Made by a program: the position numbers and the translations under genes. From positions 186,001 to 250,000 of the forward strand of contig NZ_MQUQ01000004.1 of assembly GCF_001953865.1 (NCBI RefSeq): a stretch of DNA of 64,000 nt, given 5' to 3'. The stretch is from Amycolatopsis coloradensis. Its GTDB lineage: Bacteria > Actinomycetota > Actinomycetes > Mycobacteriales > Pseudonocardiaceae. This document shows, in pieces, positions 16,734 through 25,153 of the stretch. Numbering within the stretch: position 1 is the first letter of the stretch; every line of letters starts with the position of its first letter. Under the pieces are notes generated by a model that had not been told where the DNA came from, made no database searches, and worked only from the letters and a program-made list of their open reading frames with translations.

Positions 16734-18325
16734 CGGACCTCCTGCGGAAGCGCCGAGCGGACGTCGTCGACGGTGAGCCACGGTTCGCCGAGGATCTTGG
16801 CGACCTGTGTCGCGAACGCCGGCGAGCCGCCGAGCACCTCGCCGGTCGGGCCGTTCGAGACGACCTCCCCTTCCGCCATCACGACCACGCGATGCGCGAT
16901 CGTCGCGACGAATTCGACGTCATGCGTGGCGACGACCACCGCCTTGCCTTCGGCCGTCAGCGACGCGATCATCTGCGCCAGCGCCGACTTCGCGGTGTAG
17001 TCGAGGCCGCGGGTGGGTTCGTCCAGCAGCATGATCCGCGGCGCGGCGGACAACTGCACCGCGAGCACGAGAGCGAGACGCTGTCCCTCGGACAGGTCGC
17101 GCGGATGCGAAGCGGGGTCGATGCCCGGAGCGAGCCTGTCGAGCAGGCCCCGGCAATAACCCGGTTCCGCGCCCGACTCCGCGTCGGCGGCCTCGCATTC
17201 GGCGGCGACGGTCTGCAAGTACAGCAGGTCGCTCGCGGTCTGCGGCACCATGCCGACGAGAGCGCGGGCCGCGGTGCTGCTCAGGGTCTTCGGATCCTTG
17301 CCCTCGACGGTGACCTTGCCGCCCTGCCGCGGGCCGGAGCCCTGCACCGCCCACAGCAGCGACGATTTACCGGAACCGTTGCGGCCCATCATCGCCAGCA
17401 CCTCGCCGGCGCGGAGGGTGAGATCGATCTCCCGCACCGCGACCTTCGGCCCGTACCGCACGACGACCCTGGACGCGGTCAGCAGTTCCTCGCCCGCGGT
17501 CACGGTCCGGACCGGCGGAGTCCCCAGTGCCAGCGAAGAAGCCCGGCGACGGGCGTCGCGCACCGTCATCGGCAGCGGAGCCCACTCAGCCAACCGTCCT
17601 AATTGGACGATCGGCGGCGCGATCGGCATGTCCTTCAGCACCTCGGGCGGCGGGCCGTCCACCACTCCCCCGGTGCCGGGCAGGTAGATCATCCGGTCCG
17701 CGAACGGGATCACGCGTTCCATCCGGTGCTCCGCCATGAGCACCGTCGTGCCGAGGTCCTCCACCAGCCTGGCGAGCGTCGCCAGCACTTCCTCGGCCGC
17801 CGTCGGGTCCAGCGCGGACGTCGGTTCGTCCAGCACGAGCACCTTCGGGTGCGTGGTGAGCACCGAGCCGATCGCCACCCGCTGTTGCTGCCCGCCGGAC
17901 AGGGTCCGCAACGCACGCCTGCGTAGCTCGGCGATACCGAGCAGATCCAGGGTTTCCTCGACGCGGCGGCGCATCACCTGCGGGTCGAGGCCGAGCTGTT
18001 CCATGCCGTACGCCAGTTCGTCCTCGACGGTGTCGGTGACGAAGCCCGCGAGCGGGTCCTGGCCGACGACGCCGACCAGGTGCGCGAACTCACGCGGCGG
18101 CCGGGACCTCGTCGTGACGCCGTCGACGGACACGGTGCCGTCCAGGTGACCGCCGGTGAAATGCGGGACGAGACCGTTGATCGTGCCGAGCAGCGTCGAC
18201 TTACCCGCCCCCGTCTGCCCCGCGAAAAGCACGAGTTCGCCTTCACCGATGGACAGCGTCACGTCGGACAGCACCGGTTCGGAACGGCCGTGGTAGGTGA
18301 AGGAGACCTGATTCAGTTCGATCAT
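16730..18325 (-). CDS. ECF transporter ATPase, fused EcfA-EcfA' double ABC protein
   Basis: A 531-residue fusion of two ABC ATPase domains that power the ECF importer. Domain 1 (about 1-240): Walker A GQTGAGKST, signature LSGGQQQR, Walker B VLVLDEPTSALD. Domain 2 (about 305-520): Walker A GRNGSGKSS, signature LSEGQRLA, Walker B IMLLDEPTRGLD, switch His in VVVATHDVEF. All catalytic motifs are intact in both halves. The ATG at 18325 overlaps the EcfT stop (ATGA). In most ECF systems the two ATPases are separate; the fused form is common in actinobacterial systems. Confidence 0.92.
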   Translation of the reverse strand: MIELNQVSFTYHGRSEPVLSDVTLSIGEGELVLFAGQTGAGKSTLLGTINGLVPHFTGGHLDGTVSVDGVTTRSRPPREFAHLVGVVGQDPLAGFVTDTVEDELAYGMEQLGLDPQVMRRRVEETLDLLGIAELRRRALRTLSGGQQQRVAIGSVLTTHPKVLVLDEPTSALDPTAAEEVLATLARLVEDLGTTVLMAEHRMERVIPFADRMIYLPGTGGVVDGPPPEVLKDMPIAPPIVQLGRLAEWAPLPMTVRDARRRASSLALGTPPVRTVTAGEELLTASRVVVRYGPKVAVREIDLTLRAGEVLAMMGRNGSGKSSLLWAVQGSGPRQGGKVTVEGKDPKTLSSTAARALVGMVPQTASDLLYLQTVAAECEAADAESGAEPGYCRGLLDRLAPGIDPASHPRDLSEGQRLALVLAVQLSAAPRIMLLDEPTRGLDYTAKSALAQMIASLTAEGKAVVVATHDVEFVATIAHRVVVMAEGEVVSNGPTGEVLGGSPAFATQVAKILGEPWLTVDDVRSALPQEVR

Positions 18326-19434
18326 GCGTGTACTTCTTCTTCCAGCGCGGCGTACGGGGGTTCGGGCACCGGGGTCAGGAAGGCGGGCAGCACGCCGATC
18401 AGCACCCCGAGCAACGGCCCCCACGACAGCGACGGCCAGGACAGGTCGATCAGCGACGGGTTCATGTTCATCGGGTTCACGGCGGACGTCGTGAACAGGA
18501 TCGCCGCCACGCCGATCCCGCTCGCGGCCACGACGAGTTCGGGCAGATGCCAGCGATCGGGCCGGTAGCGCGTGCGCTGGACCCGTTTGCCCGCCGACCA
18601 GAATCCGGCGAGCCCGACCAGCACTCCCGCGGAAAGCACCGGCGCGGCGAGATATCGGGGCGTCGAACCGTCCAAAGTGGCGTAAACGCCGACGCAGACG
18701 CCGATCAGGCCGATGATCATCAGGGTGCCGGTGAGCAGCCGGGCACGCGCTTCGACCATTCCCGCCCGGCCGTAGCCGCGTGAATCCATCGACGCGGCGA
18801 GTTGCAGCGAGCGGGAAAGCGCGTCCTCCAGCACCGGGATGAGGACGGTGTGCAGGGCCTTCACCTTCTTCTTGCCCGAACCGCCCCGCAACTTGCGGGC
18901 CCGCCGGACCCGCAGCACGCTTTCGGCGAGCTGCGGGAACACCGACAGCGCGACGATCACCGCGGTGCCGACCTCGTACAACGCCGGCGGCATCGCCTTC
19001 AGCAGGCGTTTCGGATTCGCCAGCGCGTTGGCCGCGCCGAGGCAGATCACCATCGTGGCCAGCCGCATCCCGTCGTAGAGCCCGCCAAGCAACGATTCCG
19101 CGGACACGTCACCGAAGAGCCGGATACCGGCCGCCCATGCGGGCAGCGGGATTTCGGGCAGCCGCAGAATGATCGTGGAGCCCTCGGCGCCGCCGAACAC
19201 GATGCGGAAGAACACGCGAATCACCACGATGAACGCGCCGAGGTACAGGTACAGCCGGAACGCCAGCGCCCACGGCGCTTCGGAGCGACGCGCCACGACG
19301 ACGTAGCCCGCGACCGCCACGATGGTCAGCAGCAGCCACGGGTTCGTCGTCCGGGTCGCGGCGACGGCGAGGCCGAGCGCCCACACCCACCAGGCGGCCG
19401 GATGCAGGTCGCGCGGCAGGAAGTAGGACGTCAT
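18322..19434 (-). CDS. ECF transporter T component (EcfT)
   Basis: A 370-residue membrane protein that links the S component to the ATPases. Transmembrane segments near the N-terminus (AWWVWALGLAVAA, LLLTIVAVAGYVVV, GAFIVVIRVFFRIVF) precede the cytoplasmic coupling region with two Ala-Arg-x type motifs (LRVRRARKLRGGSGKKK and SMDSRGYGRAGMVEARAR, the latter being the EcfT motif seen as ARGxG-like). Several more hydrophobic segments follow. It overlaps its neighbours on both sides by one to four bases, so the whole transporter is translationally coupled. Confidence 0.88.
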   Translation of the reverse strand: MTSYFLPRDLHPAAWWVWALGLAVAATRTTNPWLLLTIVAVAGYVVVARRSEAPWALAFRLYLYLGAFIVVIRVFFRIVFGGAEGSTIILRLPEIPLPAWAAGIRLFGDVSAESLLGGLYDGMRLATMVICLGAANALANPKRLLKAMPPALYEVGTAVIVALSVFPQLAESVLRVRRARKLRGGSGKKKVKALHTVLIPVLEDALSRSLQLAASMDSRGYGRAGMVEARARLLTGTLMIIGLIGVCVGVYATLDGSTPRYLAAPVLSAGVLVGLAGFWSAGKRVQRTRYRPDRWHLPELVVAASGIGVAAILFTTSAVNPMNMNPSLIDLSWPSLSWGPLLGVLIGVLPAFLTPVPEPPYAALEEEVHA

Positions 19435-20375
19435 CAGGCTCCCTGTGCGCGTTTCCGTCTGCGTGCCAAGAAGAATCCGGCCACGCACAAGGCCAGCACG
19501 GCGCCGCCCGCGACCCACGGCGCCCAGTCGTCGGCCCCGGACTCGCGTTCGATCACCGCGTTGACGTCCTCGGCGTTCTCACCGCCGGTGAACGCGACGT
19601 TCATCGACGGATCCTTCGCCTGTGGCCGCGCCGAGGCGCTCGGGCGCGGCTTGGGCGGCGGCAGCGCACCGGAACTCGGGCCCGCGGCCGGGGCTTCCCC
19701 CGGCCCCGCCCCGGCTTCCGCCGTCGCCTGCGGACCGTCGCCCGTCTGCTGCTGCCCGTTGCCGCCTTGCGGTCGCTGTTGCCGTTCGCCGGGGTCGCCG
19801 GTGACCGGCTTGGCTTCCTCACGCGGTACACAAGGCTGGCTCTCGGTTCCCGGGCGCACGGCGGAGACCCGCGGGATCGGGTTGGTCTTCGCGGTGGCGT
19901 TCAACGAAAACGACCAGCCTTCGAAACCACCGGGGATGAAGTCGCGGTTCTTGACGCCCCACTGGCTGTAGTCCCACGCGCAGTTGTTCGAGGCGTGCCA
20001 GTACGACCAGTAGGCCTGCGCCGGTGGCGTGTCGATGCACAGCTCGTGGTACTTCTCACGACCGGTGATCGGGACGTTCTCCGCCGCCGACGGGCGGTTC
20101 TCGACCCGGCAGACGAAGGCCTCGCCCCACCGCTGCGCGCCCGCGATCTGGAAACCCGCGCCCTTGAGCGCGTCCAGCCCGGTCCCGCGGGCAGGCTGGG
20201 GATTGCAGCGCACGATGGTCGTGCCGCCGAGTTGCTGGAAGTCGACGACCACGGTGACCCCGGTGGCGTCCTTGCAGAAACCCGGATGCCCCTTGCTCTG
20301 GTCGACCGCGTGGGCGGCGGGCGCCGAGGCGGCGATCAGGAAGATCGCCGCCACCACCCCGAAGACCCTCCTCAT
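19434..20375 (-). CDS. Surface-anchored SCO2322-type protein, transcobalamin beta-domain-like
   Basis: A 313-residue protein: signal peptide (MRRVFGVVAAIFLIAASAPA, cleavage after AHA), a domain of about 150 residues, a Pro/Gln/Ala-rich stalk (about 165-265) and a C-terminal transmembrane helix with a basic tail (GGAVLALCVAGFFLARRRKR). The domain has VTVVVDFQQLGG, LDALKGAGFQI, FVCRVENRP, AYWSYWHAS and GFEGWSFSL. This order of strand, helix, strand, strand, strand parallels the beta domain (DUF4430-like) of transcobalamin and intrinsic factor, which caps the bound cobalamin. It overlaps the upstream paralogue by ATGA. The parallel is my inference from motif order. Confidence 0.7.
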   Translation of the reverse strand: MRRVFGVVAAIFLIAASAPAAHAVDQSKGHPGFCKDATGVTVVVDFQQLGGTTIVRCNPQPARGTGLDALKGAGFQIAGAQRWGEAFVCRVENRPSAAENVPITGREKYHELCIDTPPAQAYWSYWHASNNCAWDYSQWGVKNRDFIPGGFEGWSFSLNATAKTNPIPRVSAVRPGTESQPCVPREEAKPVTGDPGERQQRPQGGNGQQQTGDGPQATAEAGAGPGEAPAAGPSSGALPPPKPRPSASARPQAKDPSMNVAFTGGENAEDVNAVIERESGADDWAPWVAGGAVLALCVAGFFLARRRKRAQGA

Positions 20376-20953
20376 TGGACAGTGCGAGCCGGGTTGGTCG
20401 GGGTGACACCGGGCGGCGGGTTGGTCGTGGCCGACTTGTTCAGCGAGAACGACCAGCCCTCGAAACCACCGGGGACGACGTTGCGGTTGAGCGCGCCATG
20501 ACTGCTGTAGGTCCACGTGGACCCGGAACCGTCGGCGTGCCAGTAACCCCAGTACGCGCCGACGGGCGGGGTGTTGACGCACGGTTCCTTGTAGTTCGGG
20601 TTGCTCGACAGCGGGAGGGTCTCGGTCGCGGCCGGACGGCCTTCCAGACGGCACACGAAACCGAGCCCCCAGCGGGCGGTACCGGCGACGGCGATCCCGG
20701 CGTCCTGCAACGCCTTGATTCCGGTGCGGGCGGTGCCGGGGTTCGCGTTGGGCGAGCACCTGGTGATCGTCGGCGCGGCCGTGCCGCCGTTGCCATCCAG
20801 TTCCTGGAAGTCGACCACGACGGTGACGCCGGTGAGGGCGTCGTTGCCGGTGCAGATCCCGTTGTACCCCGCGGCCTGCGCGGGCGCGGCGACGGCGGTG
20901 GCGAGTCCGGTCAGTCCGATGAGGACGGACGTGACGGCGAGCAGTCTTCTCAT
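20372..20953 (-). CDS. Secreted SCO2322-type protein, transcobalamin beta-domain-like
   Basis: A 193-residue secreted protein, signal peptide ending AQA (LIGLTGLATAVAAPAQAAGY). The mature domain is a paralogue of the next gene: VTVVVDFQELDGNGG, GIKALQDAGIAVAG, FVCRLEGRP, CVNTPPVGAYWGYWHAD, PGGFEGWSFSLNKS. Four Cys at equivalent places suggest two disulfides. It lacks the stalk and membrane anchor, so it is either free or held by its partners. The name refers to the Streptomyces family that, to my knowledge, sits in a comparable ECF operon. It overlaps both neighbours by four bases. Confidence 0.72.
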   Translation of the reverse strand: MRRLLAVTSVLIGLTGLATAVAAPAQAAGYNGICTGNDALTGVTVVVDFQELDGNGGTAAPTITRCSPNANPGTARTGIKALQDAGIAVAGTARWGLGFVCRLEGRPAATETLPLSSNPNYKEPCVNTPPVGAYWGYWHADGSGSTWTYSSHGALNRNVVPGGFEGWSFSLNKSATTNPPPGVTPTNPARTVQ

Positions 20954-23634
20954 GGTGTTACCCCCTTGGTTTTGATGAAACGGCGAAGCAGGAAGATGAG
21001 CACGATCGCGGCGGCCAGCAGGAGTACCGCGAGCCCGGCGAGTCCCCAGGTCATCCAGGTCGGCTGAGTGGTCTGGGCGGCGGCCTGCACCTGGGTGCCG
21101 GACACGGCGTTCGCGGCGCCCGCTTCCGAGAGCGGCAACCGGATCGCGGGCGACAGCGGTGAATCCGCGGCGGTGAGCCAGGATCGGCCCGCGACACCTT
21201 GCGCGGCGGCCAAACTGGTCGGGAAGTCGGTCTTCCCGTCACTCGTCACGACGGCTCCCCTGACGAAGCCGCCGTCGGCCTGCACCAGCTTGCCCAGCGA
21301 CCGTGCGGTGCCGCTCGCGTCGAGGCCCGCGATCTGCCGTGCGGCCGCGACGGAGGCGCTGAGCGCGACGTCCGGCTCACCGGCTTCCCCGGTCACCATG
21401 CCCGCGCCGGTCGGCCGGACGCCGAGCGCGCCCACCGCGGAGACGAACGCCGACACGCGCCGCTCGGACCAGCCGTCCGGTCGTTTGGCCGACGGCGCCG
21501 CGTCGGTGACCGGCCGGACCGCCAGCGCGGTGACCGCGGCGGCTGTCGCACCGAGATCGCCGGAACCGCATTCCGCGGTGTCGAGGTGCTTCGGGAAAGT
21601 GCCGTCGGCGCATTGGCGCGACAGCAGCAGTTCGACCGCGGCACCGGGATCGGCGGCGGTGGCGAGCAGCGCCCAAGCGTGCCTCTCGACCGTCTCGTCA
21701 GCGTCGGCGAAGGAACCGGTGTCGGTGAACTTGCCGTCTTCACCCCGGAGTGTCACCAGATCGGCGCGCAGTTGACCGGCGATGTCCGCCTTCGCGAACT
21801 CGGCGACGAGCACGAGTTTGGCGAGCGGTTCGGCGTAGGCCGCGCCGCCCGGCTCGTACGGCGCACCGTGGGCGTAGGCCTGCACGGCTTCCGGCGCGAG
21901 CAGGAACTTCGACGCGCGGGCGACCGTGTCCGGCTGCTCGTCCAGCGCCCGCAGCGCCAGCACGAGATCCGCGGTGGCGTCGTAGTCGACGTAGGTCTTG
22001 CCGTCGTCGGTGACCTCGACGTGGTCGCCGCCGACGAGCCGGTTCGTCAGGTACGCGCCCAGCCGGGAAGCCGGGGTCGCCATGCCCGGGGTCGCGGCGG
22101 GAATCGAAAGCGCCGCGGACGGTGGAACCCGTGCGCCCGAGGACGACCTCGGCGTGGGGGCCTTCTTGGGCTTCGGTGTGGTGGTTTTCGAAGCGGGCTT
22201 GTTCGCCTCGGGTTCGGCCGCGGGCGGGGTGCTCGTGACGGTGACCGTGCTCGGCACCGGTGGGCTGCTGACGAGAGACGAGGACGTTCCCGGCGTCGGC
22301 GTCACCGATGTCGTGGTGGTCGTGGTCGTGGTCGTCGTGGTGGTCGTGGTCGTCGTCGTGGTTGTACTGGTCGGCGCCGGGTCGCTCGTGGTCGGGGTGG
22401 GCGTGCTCGTGTCGGACGGGGTCTCGCTGCTGGTCGGCGGCGTCGCTTTCTTCGCGAGCGAGTAGAACCCGATCTGGGACAACCCGAGTGAGGCCTGGGC
22501 GCCGGCGCGGATCCAGGTGTCGAGCCCGCTGATGCCGTTGGCGCGCGCGGCGGCGTAGGAATCCGGGTTGTAGGCGATCGCGCCGAGGTCGCCGGCGAGC
22601 CGGTTGCCGTCGTCGGCCGCGGCGGTCGCCTGCGCCGCTTTGAGGTACCGCACGCCCTTGTCCACCGCGGCGTCCGCGCCACCGACATCGGCGAGGGCCT
22701 GGACGACCAGCCCGGTGCTGTTGGTGTTCGGGGCTTCGGTGCCGACACCGCCGCCCCAGCCACCGCCGGGAGCCTGGTTCGCGATCAGCCAGGAAACCGT
22801 CTTGGCGATCGGCCCGTCGAGTCCCGCGGCGCCCGCCTTCCGCGCGGCCAGCAGCGCCGACAGCGCGAGACCGGTGGCGTCGCCGTCGGTCGGGGACTGG
22901 TCGATCGCCTTGCCCTCGTCACAGGAGGAGATCTTGTAGCCGTTCGGCGTGACGTGGTCGCCGGTCTCGGTCGTCTTGATTTCGCCGAAGAAGAGGCGGA
23001 AATAGCCCTCGGAACACTGCTGGGTCACCAGCTTGTCGATGGCGAGCTGGTCGTTCGCACCCGCCGCGGCGAGCCCGATGACGCCGAGCGCCTGGCCGAA
23101 CATGTTCGCGTTGTTGTACACGGACCCGGCGAGGGCGGGGTCCTTCGAGTAGTCGCTGACCCTGCCCTTGTCGGGTCCCTTGCGCATGATCGTGCCCTGG
23201 GTCTCGGCGACCATGTCGTGGCCGTCGAAGTTGCGCGGGTCGCGGCCGGAGACCTGCGCGGCGACGAGCGTTTTGGCCGTGGCCCCGCCGACGATGACCT
23301 TGTCGTATCCGGGGGCGGGAACCAGCTTGTCCCAGGTGAAGTAGTCGGTGGCGTGACCCTGCTCGTCGAGGAACTTCACGATCGGCTCGGCACGGGCGCC
23401 CTCGCCCGAGGCGTACATCGCGAACAACGCGTCGATCATCAGGCCGAGGTCGGGCAGCACGCCGCCGTTGGGGTTCTCGAACGTTCCGTCCGGTTTCAGC
23501 TTGGTCGCGAGCCAGCGGGAGTTCGCCTGCGCCGCGTCGCGGTCGCCCGCGGCCGTCGCCGTGCCGGTGAGCAGTGCGGCGATCACGCCGACACTGACGG
23601 CGAACGCCGATGCGGCCAGATACCCGCGACGCAT
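20950..23634 (-). CDS. Large surface protein with two alpha/alpha-toroid (prenyltransferase/squalene cyclase-like) domains
   Basis: An 894-residue protein; ATG at 23634 behind AAGGAGGAG. Signal peptide, then toroid domain 1 (about 35-395) with repeats such as TGLALSALLAARKAGAAG, NSTGLVVQALADVGG and GGGWGGGVG; a Thr/Pro-rich linker (about 398-525, including a run of about 20 Thr, probably glycosylated); toroid domain 2 (about 530-850) with LVLALRALDEQPD, ATAAAVTALAVRP and DGTFPKHLD; and a C-terminal transmembrane helix with KTKG tail. The alpha6/alpha6 barrel is the fold of the alpha domain of intrinsic factor and transcobalamin. First gene of the operon after a cobalamin riboswitch, so a corrinoid-capturing role is inferred; it has no cyclase DxDD motif that I can see. 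Confidence 0.78.
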   Translation of the reverse strand: MRRGYLAASAFAVSVGVIAALLTGTATAAGDRDAAQANSRWLATKLKPDGTFENPNGGVLPDLGLMIDALFAMYASGEGARAEPIVKFLDEQGHATDYFTWDKLVPAPGYDKVIVGGATAKTLVAAQVSGRDPRNFDGHDMVAETQGTIMRKGPDKGRVSDYSKDPALAGSVYNNANMFGQALGVIGLAAAGANDQLAIDKLVTQQCSEGYFRLFFGEIKTTETGDHVTPNGYKISSCDEGKAIDQSPTDGDATGLALSALLAARKAGAAGLDGPIAKTVSWLIANQAPGGGWGGGVGTEAPNTNSTGLVVQALADVGGADAAVDKGVRYLKAAQATAAADDGNRLAGDLGAIAYNPDSYAAARANGISGLDTWIRAGAQASLGLSQIGFYSLAKKATPPTSSETPSDTSTPTPTTSDPAPTSTTTTTTTTTTTTTTTTTTTSVTPTPGTSSSLVSSPPVPSTVTVTSTPPAAEPEANKPASKTTTPKPKKAPTPRSSSGARVPPSAALSIPAATPGMATPASRLGAYLTNRLVGGDHVEVTDDGKTYVDYDATADLVLALRALDEQPDTVARASKFLLAPEAVQAYAHGAPYEPGGAAYAEPLAKLVLVAEFAKADIAGQLRADLVTLRGEDGKFTDTGSFADADETVERHAWALLATAADPGAAVELLLSRQCADGTFPKHLDTAECGSGDLGATAAAVTALAVRPVTDAAPSAKRPDGWSERRVSAFVSAVGALGVRPTGAGMVTGEAGEPDVALSASVAAARQIAGLDASGTARSLGKLVQADGGFVRGAVVTSDGKTDFPTSLAAAQGVAGRSWLTAADSPLSPAIRLPLSEAGAANAVSGTQVQAAAQTTQPTWMTWGLAGLAVLLLAAAIVLIFLLRRFIKTKGVTP

Positions 23635-23724
23635 GACTCCTCCTTGCGGCCGTGACGGAGGACAGGCGCGGGGCGCCGCGGTCACCCCTGTTTATCGCGA
23701 CAGTGGTTCGGACTTCTGGTCGTT

Positions 23725-23856
23725 CATCCACCCATGCGGCATCCCGGCTCGCCCTGGTCACAGGGCCCACGGTTGCGCGACAGCGCCGGATTTCGACCGG
23801 CTTCCCCGTCACGGGCGGCGGTGTTGAGTTGTCGAGCCCGCCGAGGTTAACACCCG
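23725..23856 (-). promoter_or_regulatory. Cobalamin riboswitch controlling the ECF operon
   Basis: On the reverse strand, the conserved core reads GGGGAAGCCGGTCGAAATCC, then GGCGCTGTCGCGCAACCGTG, and further down GCGAGCCGGGATGCC. These match the B12-box region (GGxAAxxxGGTGxxAxTCC, CTGxCCCGCAAC) and the 3' GCGAGyCrGGA element of cobalamin riboswitches, with minor changes (CGCGCAAC for CCGCAAC; GGTCGAAA for GGTGAGA). It ends about 90 bases before the start of the 894-residue gene. High corrinoid would repress the operon. The boundaries are approximate. Confidence 0.82.
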
Positions 23857-23924
23857 ATTACCCGAGGCAGGCACCGCTGACCAGGTCGGTTGCCAGGATC
23901 ACATCGATACTCGCGCCCGGCGGT

Positions 23925-24055
23925 ACCCCGGCGCTTGACCGGGATGAGACTCTTCGGAACGTCCAATTCAGCGCGGTCGTGGGGGAAGTCCGGTGAGAGT
24001 CCGGCGCTGTCCCGCAACGGTATGCCCCAGGCGAGCCCGGTCACCCACGTCGCGC
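23925..24055 (+). promoter_or_regulatory. Cobalamin riboswitch controlling the second toroid protein
   Basis: The core GGGGGAAGTCCGGTGAGAGT, CCGGCGCTGTCCCGCAACGG (23980-24020) is an almost perfect cobalamin riboswitch consensus; GGCGAGCCCGGTCACCC at 24030-24046 is the 3' element. It lies 45-50 bases upstream of the start of the 335-residue gene. With the one on the opposite strand it forms a head-to-head pair about 70 bases apart, so both arms of the locus respond to the same cofactor. Confidence 0.9.
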
Positions 24056-24098
24056 GGTGTCACCGACTCCTGTCGTGGACGTGCGGGAAAGGGTTCTC

Positions 24099-25106
24099 AT
24101 GAGACGTTTGGTCTTCGCTGTCGCCATGCTGTGCGGCATCGGATTGGTCGCCGCTCCGGCGGCGACCGCCGCCACCTCGAACAAGGCGGACGCCGCCGCG
24201 GGGTGGCTCGCCAGGCAAATGGTCGACGGGGAAAGGTTCGAGGCCGATTTCGGCGGCCAGAAGTTCCCCGACCAGGGTTTGACGATCGACGCGATCTTCG
24301 CGTTCGCCGCCGCCGGGGTGTCGGACACGAACGCGGGCAAGGCGATCACCTGGCTGGCGAAACCGGAGATCACCACGGGTTACGTCGGCGGCGGCACCGA
24401 GGCTTACGCGGGCGCACACGCCAAACTGCTGCTGGCCGCGCAGGTCCGGGGCAAGAACCCGGCGTCGTTCGGCGGCGTCGACCTGAAGGCGGGACTGCTC
24501 TCGCTGCTCACGCCGTCCGGCCGGTTCTCCGACCGGTCCGAGTTCGGCGACTACTCCAACGCCTTCAGCCAGTCGCTCGCCCTGCTGGCGCTGGACCGCA
24601 CCCCCGCGGGTGCCCCCGCGTCGGCCGTGACGTTCCTCGCGGGCACCCAGTGCGCGGACGGCGGCTTCCCGCTGAACTTCGGCGAAGCGACGTGCACGAG
24701 CGACGTCGACTCGACCGCGGTGGCCGTGCAGGCCTTGCGCGCCACCGGTGACGCGGTGAACGCCGGCGAGGGCACCTCCTGGCTGGTCACCAAGCAGCAC
24801 GCGAACGGCGGCTTCGGTGTCGGCGCGAACGCCCCGAACTCCAACAGCACCGGCCTCGCCGCGGAGGCGCTGGCCGGTCACCGCCCCGCCGCCGCGGTCA
24901 AGGCGCGGGAATTCCTGCGGTCGGTGCAGACCGGCTGCGCCGGTGCCGTCGCGGACCGCGGTGCGATCGCCTACGACGCCACCGGCCTGAACCCGGCGAC
25001 CGCCCCGCGCGCGACCGCGCAGGCGATCCTCGGCCTGGCAAGAGTTCCGTTGAGCGAACTGCACGGCGGTGGCCGTCCGCAGGCCCCGGTGCTCGCCTGC
25101 CCGTGA
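24099..25106 (+). CDS. Secreted alpha/alpha-toroid protein (transcobalamin alpha-domain-like)
   Basis: A 335-residue secreted protein: signal peptide MRRLVFAVAMLCGIGLVAAP ending ATA, then a single alpha/alpha toroid. Repeat hallmarks include GLTIDAIFAFAAAG, AFSQSLALLALDRTP, QCADGGFPLNFGEATC, DSTAVAVQALRATG, HANGGFGVGANAPNSNSTG and LAAEALAGHRP. Four Cys (two pairs) may form disulfides. No membrane anchor, unlike the 894-residue relative across the divergent riboswitches. Directly downstream of a cobalamin riboswitch and thus predicted to bind a corrinoid and deliver it to the anchored proteins and ECF transporter. Single toroid plus separate beta-domain proteins would equal one split transcobalamin. 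Confidence 0.8.
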   Translation: MRRLVFAVAMLCGIGLVAAPAATAATSNKADAAAGWLARQMVDGERFEADFGGQKFPDQGLTIDAIFAFAAAGVSDTNAGKAITWLAKPEITTGYVGGGTEAYAGAHAKLLLAAQVRGKNPASFGGVDLKAGLLSLLTPSGRFSDRSEFGDYSNAFSQSLALLALDRTPAGAPASAVTFLAGTQCADGGFPLNFGEATCTSDVDSTAVAVQALRATGDAVNAGEGTSWLVTKQHANGGFGVGANAPNSNSTGLAAEALAGHRPAAAVKAREFLRSVQTGCAGAVADRGAIAYDATGLNPATAPRATAQAILGLARVPLSELHGGGRPQAPVLACP

Positions 25107-25116
25107 CGTCAGGTGC

Positions 25117-25148
25117 GTGAAGGACCCCTTCCTGAAGGGGTCCTTCAC
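25117..25148. terminator. Perfect bidirectional terminator hairpin
   Basis: A perfect 15-bp inverted repeat GTGAAGGACCCCTTC-CT-GAAGGGGTCCTTCAC between convergent genes. Confidence 0.85.
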
Positions 25149-25153
25149 GTACT

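Noticed and set aside
16730..18424. Start of the ECF ATPase upstream of 18325
   Set aside because: The extra 33 residues would overlap the EcfT gene by about 100 bases; the ATG at 18325 gives a standard ATGA overlap and the usual ABC N-terminus.
20950..23634. Squalene/terpene cyclase or prenyltransferase activity
   Set aside because: The toroid fold is clear, but I see no DxDD or DxD catalytic motif; the protein is exported and under B12 control, so an enzyme of terpene synthesis is unlikely.
24057..24098. Longer start of the secreted toroid protein at 24057
   Set aside because: The upstream codons lie directly after the riboswitch and lack a ribosome site; the signal peptide begins at 24099.
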